Source: DSAR01 sp034437315 (GTDB lineage: Bacteria > Chloroflexota > Anaerolineae > B4-G1). Taken from it: DNA of 5,695 nucleotides. The notes below the pieces were generated by a model that was not told the DNA's origin, searched no databases, and saw only the letters and a program-made list of their open reading frames with translations. The stretch is taken from positions 1-5,695 of the forward strand of contig DAOTUC010000016.1 of the NCBI GenBank assembly GCA_034437315.1. Direction: 5' to 3'. Below are positions 1 to 4,117 of this stretch, one piece after another; positions within the stretch are counted from its first letter, which is position 1; every line of letters begins with the position of its first letter. A program made the translations under genes and the position numbers.

Positions 1-408
1 GGCAATCTGGTAGCTGTTGAGAAAGCCAACCCATTGTGCTATACTCCAACTGGACATCTGGCGGATCAAGGCCCACAAACCGATAAGACGGGAAAGCCAT
101 CCAGGCAGCTGGATGGTGCGCCGTCGCCGGGAACGCTCCAGAACCCACGAGAACAAACGTCCTCCAATGCCTGTGCGCTCAACGAGCGGGGCCAGCAGAG
201 ATTCGGATGTGACAGCTAGCGGCTCCATTTGCTGGCCCAGAACCGCCAATGGATCTGGCAAGCAGAGGACGAGGAGAACCAGTACGCACCAGAGCAACCA
301 ATGGCAGACCGCTTGGCGAATGCGTGGAGAAGTGCGAGATCCCTCGCTGCGCCTTTTGCTAGGAGATTGCTCGATTTTCGCTGAGTATCTTGATCCTCGT
401 CTTTTCAT
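1..408 (-). CDS. N-terminal part of an unrecognised membrane or secreted protein (runs off left edge)
   Basis: An open frame reads leftward from ATG 408-406 for 136 codons without a stop and leaves the window, so the C-terminus is missing. The start is chosen because AAAGGA (415-420) lies 6 nt upstream. A second in-frame ATG at 468-466 would add 20 residues but has no usable Shine-Dalgarno site. The first ~32 residues are rich in Arg, Lys and Ser. Residues ~33-50 are a strong hydrophobic segment (AVCHWLLWCVLVLLVLCL), followed by PDPLAVLGQQ, so it is either a long signal peptide or a membrane anchor. After it come amphipathic or hydrophobic stretches, with an RSRRRR cluster near residues 92-97 and several Trp (residues 103-125). 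I do not recognise a family. The opposite strand is also open here but has no good start. A homologous leader element (473-615) sits upstream, as it does for the neighbouring binding-protein gene. Confidence 0.55.
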   Translation of the reverse strand, partial: MKRRGSRYSAKIEQSPSKRRSEGSRTSPRIRQAVCHWLLWCVLVLLVLCLPDPLAVLGQQMEPLAVTSESLLAPLVERTGIGGRLFSWVLERSRRRRTIQLPGWLSRLIGLWALIRQMSSWSIAQWVGFLNSYQIA

Positions 409-414
409 ATCGAT

Positions 415-420
415 TCCTTT
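415..420 (-). promoter_or_regulatory. Shine-Dalgarno site of the left-edge gene
   Basis: AAAGGA on the minus strand with a 6-nt spacer (ATCGAT) to ATG 408-406. It decides between this start and the in-frame ATG at 468-466, which has only AGG directly abutting it. Confidence 0.55.
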
Positions 421-439
421 CGTGATAGCCAGATAGCTA

Positions 440-468
440 TATTTACCACAAAAAGAGATTTTTGTCAT
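440..468 (-). promoter_or_regulatory. Weak candidate promoter for the left-edge gene
   Basis: Minus strand: ATGACA (463-468, 5 of 6 to the -35 consensus), a 17-nt spacer and TAAATA (440-445, only 3 of 6 to TATAAT). A TATAGC lies slightly further downstream but at the wrong spacing. The poor -10 makes this tentative. Two direct copies of GATAGC (424-429 and 432-437) lie just downstream. Confidence 0.2.
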
Positions 469-472
469 CCTA

Positions 473-615
473 GGCGCGGACTTGAGTTGACTTTTCAGTT
501 GTTAGTGTGCGGAAAACAGGTTAAGAGACTATAAAAAATTTGCTCAGAGGCCCGTCCTCGGGCCGATTAGCGCCCCCTGGACGGTGGTTAGAGCAATTAT
601 TTAAGACACTCTTAA
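473..615 (-). repeat. Leader element copy 1 (structured repeat upstream of the left-edge gene)
   Basis: First copy of a ~145-base block that recurs at 2078-2223. Between 548 and 569 there are 22 bases identical in both copies, including the perfect hairpin GGCCCG-TCCT-CGGGCC (549-564). Also shared are CAATTATTTAAGAC (594-607), a GGACGGTGG motif (579-587), and outlying AG(T/C)GTGCG (504-511) and a CGGACTT-type motif (473-483) at the same relative spacing. Possible pairings are TTAAGAG (521-527) with CTCTTAA (609-615), TTGCTC (540-545) with GAGCAA (591-596), and CCGTCC (552-557) with GGACGG (579-584). The last excludes the GGCCCG hairpin. On the minus strand GAGCAA is followed at once by ATTTTTT, which is terminator-like. 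The strand is assigned from position, because the block precedes minus-strand genes; it is not proven. Confidence 0.65.
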
Positions 616-645
616 CAGGATTTTTCTGCTCATAAATCCTGTTAA
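612..645. repeat. 12-bp perfect inverted repeat, TTAACAGGATTT family
   Basis: TTAACAGGATTT (612-623) and AAATCCTGTTAA (634-645) are exact reverse complements separated by 10 bases, and a further AATCCTGTC follows (645-653). The left arm overlaps the end of leader element copy 1. No T-run follows on either strand, so it is not a simple intrinsic terminator. ATCCTGTTAATCCTGT-like repeats are, from memory, common between genes in environmental bacterial genomes; I cannot check this here. Confidence 0.6.
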
Positions 646-776
646 TCCTGTCGGAAGGTTTTCTCGTTCATTGGACAAGAATTTTGTCGTTAAGGTGCTA
701 ACCCTGGACGAGCCAAAGCTAAAAAAAGAAGGGGCTCTGGGATTTTGCGTGGAAGAGGGCAGATATGGAGGCTACG

Positions 777-797
777 CCCGCCCAACCCCCCATCCCC
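777..797 (-). other. G-quadruplex-forming motif
   Basis: The plus strand has four C-runs, 777-779, 781-783, 786-791 and 794-797, separated by G, AA and AT. The minus strand therefore reads GGGG-AT-GGGGGG-TT-GGG-C-GGG. Four runs of at least three G with loops of 1-2 bases is a canonical and very tight quadruplex motif. It lies about 30 bases past the T-tail of the binding-protein terminator, so it would be transcribed only on read-through. Confidence 0.6.
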
Positions 798-828
798 ACC
801 GCCTCACCACGCAAAGTCCCAAAGAGCC

Positions 829-863
829 AAAAGAAGGAAGGGGAGTCGAGAGACTCCCCTTCC
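829..863 (-). terminator. Rho-independent terminator of the binding-protein gene
   Basis: A perfect 12-bp stem pairs GGAAGGGGAGTC (836-847) with GACTCCCCTTCC (852-863) around a 4-base loop. On the minus strand it is followed by TTCTTTT (835-829). It begins 15 bases after the stop codon at 879-881, ideally placed to end that transcript. The T-tail is only on the minus-strand side, so it acts in one direction. Confidence 0.92.
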
Positions 864-878
864 AACGTACATCAAAGA

Positions 879-2033
879 CTATTCCGGCTGTTCAGGATAC
901 AGGACGAAATCGCCGTTTTCGTCGATGATGTAGGCGACGTGAATGGTGCCCAGTCGGTCGCCCTTCTCATCCCAACCCAGGATCGGGCCGGTGAGGCCGT
1001 TGATGTTCTCGGCTTCGTTGTGGAGGAAATTGGCCAACACCTCAGAATCGGTGGACTCGGTCTGCTCAATGGCGTAGCGAATCACGTTGAAGGCCTCGGC
1101 CGACATCTGCCACCACACACTGGCGGGCGGTTCGCCATATTCCGCCTCAAAGTCGGAGACGAACTTCTGCGCCTCGGGATATTCCAGATCCTTCGGCAGC
1201 GGTTCCGTGGTCACGTAGGTGCCTACGGCATTCTCCAGGCCGGCGATCTGGATTAGCTCTGGATTGTTAGAAGCGTTACCCATCATCCAGGTGATGTCCA
1301 ATCCCAGTTCGTCGGTCTGTTTGAGCAACAGGCCGCCCTGAGCGTGGTAACCGGTGAAGTACACGGCGTCCAGGTCAATATTCCCAATGTTGGTCAGAAT
1401 GGGAGTAAAGTCCTGATCGTCCGGATTGATCGCGTCGTAGAAAGCGACGTTCATCCCCATCTCTTCGGCGTATCGCTTGGTGTGCTCGGCCAAGCCCTGG
1501 GCATACGTGGAATTATCGTGCAGAATACCGAAGTTCTCCACGCCCAACACGTCATTGGCGAACTTGGCGGCGAAGAGTCCCTGGCGATCGTCCAAGAAGC
1601 AAACGCGGAAGAAGCGCTCGAAACCTTTTTGGGTCAACCCGGTCGCCGTGGAAGAGGGGGTAACGTGCAACAAGCCGGCCTCGTTGTAGATCTCCGAGGC
1701 CGGTTCGGTCGCGGTGGAGTTATACGCCCCGATGACGGCGACGACGCCCGCATCCACCAGGCGCTGGGCGACCAGCGCGGCCTGCGTCGGGTCACCGGCG
1801 TCATCCTCGATCACCAATTCGATCTGTCGCCCTAAAAGCCCGCCGGCCTCATTCGTCTGTTCAACAAGCAAGCTCACTGCTTTCTCAAAACCCTGCCCTT
1901 CGTAAGCATAGTCGCCGGTCATCGGCGCCTCGAGACCGATCTTGATCGGCTCCTCCTCTTTCCCGCCACACCCGGCAAACAACGGAATCGCGAGCGTCAA
2001 CACCAAGCACAGCACCATGAGTTTCTTAAACAT
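879..2033 (-). CDS. LivJ/LivK-type ABC transporter substrate-binding lipoprotein
   Basis: A 384-residue periplasmic-binding-protein-like lipoprotein of the branched-chain amino acid family (Peripla_BP_6 type), expected to be anchored outside the membrane and to deliver an amino acid or similar ligand to an ABC permease. The start is ATG 2033-2031, behind a near-perfect AAGGAGG. An upstream in-frame start at 2096 would bury the signal peptide. Residues 1-21 form a lipoprotein signal ending FAG-C22, followed by a charged linker. The mature fold starts at IKIGLEAPMTGD (~30). Family landmarks are GAYNSTATEPAS (102-113), TPSSTATGLT (125-134), HDNSTYAQGLA (172-182, Tyr177 matching the ligand-contacting Tyr of LivJ) and GWDEKGD (353-359). 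Length is normal. No livHMGF-type genes are adjacent, so it is an orphan here and the ligand cannot be named. A strong terminator follows, so it is probably monocistronic. Confidence 0.95.
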   Translation of the reverse strand: MFKKLMVLCLVLTLAIPLFAGCGGKEEEPIKIGLEAPMTGDYAYEGQGFEKAVSLLVEQTNEAGGLLGRQIELVIEDDAGDPTQAALVAQRLVDAGVVAVIGAYNSTATEPASEIYNEAGLLHVTPSSTATGLTQKGFERFFRVCFLDDRQGLFAAKFANDVLGVENFGILHDNSTYAQGLAEHTKRYAEEMGMNVAFYDAINPDDQDFTPILTNIGNIDLDAVYFTGYHAQGGLLLKQTDELGLDITWMMGNASNNPELIQIAGLENAVGTYVTTEPLPKDLEYPEAQKFVSDFEAEYGEPPASVWWQMSAEAFNVIRYAIEQTESTDSEVLANFLHNEAENINGLTGPILGWDEKGDRLGTIHVAYIIDENGDFVLYPEQPE

Positions 2034-2036
2034 TTT

Positions 2037-2045
2037 CTCCTCCTT
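2037..2045 (-). promoter_or_regulatory. Strong Shine-Dalgarno site that fixes the binding-protein start
   Basis: AAGGAGGAG on the minus strand. Counting from the AAGGAGG core, a 5-nt spacer (AGAAA) precedes ATG 2033-2031. This places translation at the Met that begins the lipoprotein signal peptide, not at the longer in-frame start 21 codons upstream. Confidence 0.9.
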
Positions 2046-2067
2046 GCTAAAACTTGAGCTTATCAAC

Positions 2068-2096
2068 AGTAAACTTTGGTCCGGACTTAGCAGCAA
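2068..2096 (-). promoter_or_regulatory. Weak proximal promoter candidate for the binding-protein gene
   Basis: Minus strand TTGCTG (2091-2096), a 17-nt spacer and TTTACT (2068-2073). The spacing is right but the matches are only 3 of 6 and 4 of 6. The spacer contains the palindrome GTCCGGAC (2079-2086). The distal promoter at 2448-2476 is a much better match, so this is a secondary possibility. Confidence 0.2.
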
Positions 2097-2223
2097 TGCG
2101 GTTTAATAAGCGTGCGTAGTAGGCGATTTAGAGACCATTAAAAACTTCGCTCACAGGCCCGTCCTCGGGCCGATTAACGCCTCGGGACGGTGGCTAGAGA
2201 GCAATTATTTAAGACGCTCTTGA
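2078..2223 (-). repeat. Leader element copy 2 (structured repeat upstream of the binding-protein gene)
   Basis: Second copy of the block at 473-615, in the same orientation and ending 44 bases before the binding-protein start codon. It has the same GGCCCG-TCCT-CGGGCC hairpin (2156-2171), GGACGGTGG (2185-2193) and CAATTATTTAAGAC (2202-2215), with AGCGTGCG (2109-2116) and GGTCCGGACTT (2078-2088) at matching spacing. CCGTCC (2159-2164) can instead pair with GGACGG (2185-2190), which breaks the hairpin. AGAGC (2198-2202) and GCTCT (2216-2220) also pair. On the minus strand the hairpin is followed 11-12 nt later by GTTTTT. It lies inside the predicted ~400-nt leader of the binding-protein mRNA. 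Confidence 0.65.
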
Positions 2224-2447
2224 TCGCCCTCTCTTTATCGCCTGAAACCGCGCTAAAGCGCAAACCTTAACTAAACCGTATTGGCCCCGGCACGTAGATC
2301 ACAGCTTGCTCTACAGTTGCCTCTCTCGTCCCACCTCCTTTCTTGCCGGTTACCCTCCAAAGATGTTTCAAACTAAAACCACTGTAGACCCTTTAAAATC
2401 GGTTAATGAACGGATAAATCCAGTCCATAACGGAGCCGATGTTACCT

Positions 2448-2476
2448 ATAATATGAGAAATTTTAATCCCTGTCAA
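2448..2476 (-). promoter_or_regulatory. Near-consensus sigma70 promoter reading toward the binding-protein gene
   Basis: On the minus strand a perfect TTGACA (2471-2476), a 17-nt spacer and TATTAT (2448-2453, 5 of 6). The start point should be near 2441, which gives a 5' untranslated leader of about 400 nt that runs through leader element copy 2. The -35 is embedded in ATGACTTGA, the same 9-mer found at the divergent rightward promoter. Confidence 0.75.
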
Positions 2477-2538
2477 GTCATTTTGGCGTCTGGTTTATAT
2501 TATCAAAAACAGGCGTCATCTCGAGGATGATGACTTGA
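2473..2538. promoter_or_regulatory. Inverted 9-mer pair overlapping both -35 boxes (candidate shared operator)
   Basis: TCAAGTCAT (2473-2481) and ATGACTTGA (2530-2538) are exact reverse complements whose centres are 57 bases apart. Each overlaps the -35 of one of the two divergent promoters. The right arm is also part of a GTCATC (2515-2520) / GATGAC (2529-2534) palindrome, and GGCGTC occurs at 2485-2490 and 2513-2518. Binding of a regulator is an inference. Confidence 0.4.
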
Positions 2539-2563
2539 TCTTTTCACTCAATCAGTCTATACT
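2535..2563 (+). promoter_or_regulatory. Sigma70 promoter of the rightward operon
   Basis: TTGATC (2535-2540, 4 of 6), a spacer of exactly 17 nt and TATACT (2558-2563, 5 of 6). The start is expected near 2570, giving a short leader of about 45 nt to the ATG at 2616, with AAAGGA (2602-2607) 8 nt before that ATG. Confidence 0.7.
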
Positions 2564-2615
2564 CATCTCATCCATTTGTCAAATCTGAGCGATTAAGAGA
2601 GAAAGGAAAATAACG

Positions 2616-3191
2616 ATGTCAGACGCACACATTCAATCGACCTACTTCGCCAAACCGGGACCGCACAACACGAGCGCCACGCTCAAGATCGCCCGGCGGC
2701 GGGCCGAGGCGCTGGACATTCGCACGATCCTGGTCGCCAGCACGCGGGGCGAGACCGGCGTCCAGGTCGCCCAGCTATTTGAAGGTTATGACGTCGTCGT
2801 CGTGACCCACTCCACCGGTTTCAAGGAACCGAACGTCCAGGATCTGACCGCCGAAAATCGCGCTGCACTCGAAACAGCCGGGGCGAAGATCATCACCTGC
2901 CAACACGCGCTGGGAGGCGTCAATCGGGCGGTGCGCAGAAAATTGGACACCTATATGACCGACGAGATCATCGCCTACACCCTGCGCATCTTCGGGCAGG
3001 GGGTCAAGGTGGGCGTCGAGATCGCGCTGATGGCGGCCGACGCCGGATTGATTCGCGTCGGCGAGCCCTGCATCGCCATTTCCGGTACGGGTCAGGGAGC
3101 GGACACAGCCCTCGTCCTGGTCCCCGTAAACGCCCAGGACTTTTTCGACCTGCGCGTGCTGGAGATTCTAGCCAAACCGCGGCTGGCCTAG
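2616..3191 (+). CDS. Stand-alone pyruvate-kinase C-terminal-domain-like protein (COG1751-type)
   Basis: A 191-residue protein resembling the alpha/beta C-terminal domain of pyruvate kinase but without the catalytic barrel, so it is not itself a pyruvate kinase. I assign it to the conserved COG1751-like family that includes archaeal AF0103 and MTH1675. Structures of those exist and I recall bound FMN, unverified here. Their function is unknown. Visible features are PGPHNTSATL (14-23), the strand-turn ILVASTRGETG (38-48), VVVTHSTGFKEP (61-72), a helix around TYMTDEIIAYTLRIFGQGVKVGVEI (112-136), and a final AISGTGQGADTALVLVP (154-170) resembling a phosphate- or nucleotide-binding turn. AAAGGA 8 nt before the ATG and a good promoter support the start. 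It leads a likely operon: xseB begins 24 bases after its stop. No membrane segment or signal peptide is seen, so it should be cytoplasmic. Confidence 0.83.
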   Translation: MSDAHIQSTYFAKPGPHNTSATLKIARRRAEALDIRTILVASTRGETGVQVAQLFEGYDVVVVTHSTGFKEPNVQDLTAENRAALETAGAKIITCQHALGGVNRAVRRKLDTYMTDEIIAYTLRIFGQGVKVGVEIALMAADAGLIRVGEPCIAISGTGQGADTALVLVPVNAQDFFDLRVLEILAKPRLA

Positions 3192-3205
3192 AAAACACCC
3201 TCATC

Positions 3206-3210
3206 GGAGG
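3206..3210 (+). promoter_or_regulatory. Shine-Dalgarno site that decides the xseB start
   Basis: GGAGG with a 5-nt spacer (TGAAG) to ATG 3216. The in-frame GTG at 3210 overlaps this site and cannot be the start that it serves. Confidence 0.85.
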
Positions 3211-3215
3211 TGAAG

Positions 3216-3449
3216 ATGAACGAAAACGACGAATTGACGTTTGAACAGGCCTTCGCCCAGTTGGAGGAGACGGTCCGGCAGTTGGAACAGGGCGGGTTGC
3301 CCCTGGAGGAAAGCCTGGCGCTTTTCGAGCGCGGTCAGACACTGGTCGCCCGCTGTCACACGCAATTGGACGAAGCAGAAATGAAGATCAAGCAACTAAC
3401 GCCAGATGGAGACGTTCCTCTCGAGGCGCTCAATCTGGAGACATCCTGA
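3216..3449 (+). CDS. xseB: Exodeoxyribonuclease VII small subunit
   Basis: A 77-residue protein, the usual size for XseB. It matches the family along its length: LTFEQAFAQLEETVRQLEQGGLPLEESLALFERGQ (residues ~7-41), then a second helix with LVARCHTQLDEAEMKI (43-58). Two helices with hydrophobic heptads form the known antiparallel coiled hairpin. XseB binds the large subunit XseA to make exonuclease VII, a cytoplasmic enzyme that degrades single-stranded DNA from both ends into oligonucleotides and works in repair. The start ATG 3216 is chosen over GTG 3210 because GGAGG sits 5 nt before it. It follows the pyruvate-kinase-C-like gene by 24 bases and its TGA overlaps the next ATG by one base, so the three genes are probably co-transcribed. 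The large-subunit gene xseA, often adjacent in other genomes, is absent from the window. Confidence 0.93.
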   Translation: MNENDELTFEQAFAQLEETVRQLEQGGLPLEESLALFERGQTLVARCHTQLDEAEMKIKQLTPDGDVPLEALNLETS

Positions 3450-4117
3450 TGATGGCTATCGGTGCGATCGTTCTGCTCATCCTCCTCTTCGTCGTCCTTG
3501 CACTCGCCGCGCTGGGGTTATTCGGACTGGCGGGCAGCGGGCGGATTGAACGCAGCGAAATCATGCTCATCGGCGGATTGGGACTGATGGCGCTTTTAGC
3601 GCTCGCTTGCGTCGTAGCTGGGGCGATGTTTTTCTCGATTAGGTCAGCGCCAGCTCCCGCCCCGGCTATGCCCTACCCCACCGCTCCCCCGCTGCCGCTT
3701 GCGACGGGAACGCCGACGCAAGTCATCCTCGTCCCGCCAGAACCGACGATCCAGGTGGGAGAGGCTATCTCCATCACCATCTACGTGATGGGTGTGAGCA
3801 ATCTCTACGGGGTCGAAGCGCGCATCGTGTATGACGCGGAGGGTCTGGAAGCCCGCGGGCTGACGCCGGGGACGTGCACCGGCGGCGCGATGGCGCAAGC
3901 GCGATCAAGCGCAGGCGAGGGCGTCGTCTCCTACATTGCCGCGAGGTCAGCGACAGATCCGCCCTTCAGCGGCGATTGTGACGTGGCGACGTTCACCATC
4001 GCCGGTCTAAAACCGGGCGACTATCCACTTACATTTGAAACAATCACGTTGACCGACGCGCGAGAGGAACGATTGCCGGCCGACGTAACCGGGGGAATCG
4101 TCACCGTAACTCCCTAG
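3449..4117 (+). CDS. Two-TM membrane protein with a cohesin-like extracellular domain
   Basis: A 222-residue protein with hydrophobic helices at ~3-28 and ~38-62 joined by a short polar loop (SGRIERSE), a Pro/Ala/Thr-rich linker (~66-90), and a C-terminal beta domain (~90-222). That domain has cohesin-family character: TQVILVPPEPTIQVGEAISITIYVMGVSNLYGVEARIVYD (90-129), a later CDVATFTIAGLKPGDYPLTF (177-196), and the closing GGIVTV. C143 and C177 could form a disulfide. If the domain is outside, both termini are outside. Cohesins bind dockerins in cellulosomes, but cohesin-like domains outside cellulosomes have mostly unknown partners. The start ATG 3449 overlaps the xseB stop (TGATG), with GGAG 8 nt upstream, so translation is probably coupled; ATG 3452 is the alternative. 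The last 17 bases overlap the convergent murJ. Confidence 0.72.
   Translation: MMAIGAIVLLILLFVVLALAALGLFGLAGSGRIERSEIMLIGGLGLMALLALACVVAGAMFFSIRSAPAPAPAMPYPTAPPLPLATGTPTQVILVPPEPTIQVGEAISITIYVMGVSNLYGVEARIVYDAEGLEARGLTPGTCTGGAMAQARSSAGEGVVSYIAARSATDPPFSGDCDVATFTIAGLKPGDYPLTFETITLTDAREERLPADVTGGIVTVTP

Larger units (their letters stand above)
409..878. other. 470-base non-coding gap between the left-edge gene and the binding-protein gene
   Basis: I find no convincing gene here. In order it holds the Shine-Dalgarno site and weak promoter of the left-edge gene (415-468), leader element copy 1 (473-615), a 12-bp inverted repeat (612-645), a C-rich stretch that is a G-quadruplex motif on the minus strand (777-797), and the intrinsic terminator of the binding-protein gene (829-863). 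A plus-strand open frame from a TTG at 671 runs through the terminator and the 3' end of the opposing gene, and is judged spurious. Base composition is AT-rich to about 760, then C-rich. Confidence 0.7.
2034..2615. other. 582-base divergent intergenic region with leader and two promoters
   Basis: No gene is supported here. The order is: binding-protein Shine-Dalgarno site, leader element copy 2 (2078-2223), the small palindrome GCGCT-AA-AGCGC (2250-2261), a stretch with a minus-strand AAAGGAGGT that has no ATG after it (2333-2341), the divergent promoter pair (2448-2476 minus, 2535-2563 plus), and the Shine-Dalgarno site of the rightward gene (AAAGGA, 2602-2607). A 74-codon plus-strand open frame from a TTG at 2306 has no ribosome site and no recognisable protein character. 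The region is clearly more AT-rich than the flanking genes. Confidence 0.75.

Noticed and set aside
17..436. Plus-strand open frame of 139 codons from a TTG
   Set aside because: It has no Shine-Dalgarno site, its composition is low-complexity and Arg/Ser-rich, and it lies antisense to a frame with a good start, ribosome site and hydrophobic segment.
671..1256. Plus-strand open frames over the binding-protein 3' end
   Set aside because: They run through a perfect terminator hairpin and a C-rich tract and are shadows of the opposing gene.
1344..1835. 163-codon plus-strand frame inside the binding-protein gene
   Set aside because: It is antisense to a full-length family match, and its Gly/Val/Arg-rich composition is typical of a shadow frame.
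2034..2096. N-terminal extension of the binding protein (start at 2096)
   Set aside because: It would bury the lipoprotein signal peptide; the internal ATG has a near-perfect Shine-Dalgarno site.
879..2223. Composite transposon or insertion sequence formed by the two repeats
   Set aside because: The repeats are direct and only ~145 bases long, there is no transposase gene, and the cargo is an ordinary binding protein with its own terminator.
2250..2261. GCGCT-AA-AGCGC palindrome as a terminator
   Set aside because: A short 5-bp stem with a 2-base loop and no T-run on either strand.
2447..2452. Plus-strand TATAAT as a promoter for the rightward operon
   Set aside because: It has no reasonable -35 at 16-18 bases. 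The match is explained by the overlapping minus-strand TATTAT, and the promoter at 2535-2563 is better placed.
2306..2530. 74-codon plus-strand open frame from a TTG
   Set aside because: It has no ribosome site and no protein-like conservation, and it lies across the leftward promoter and the leader.
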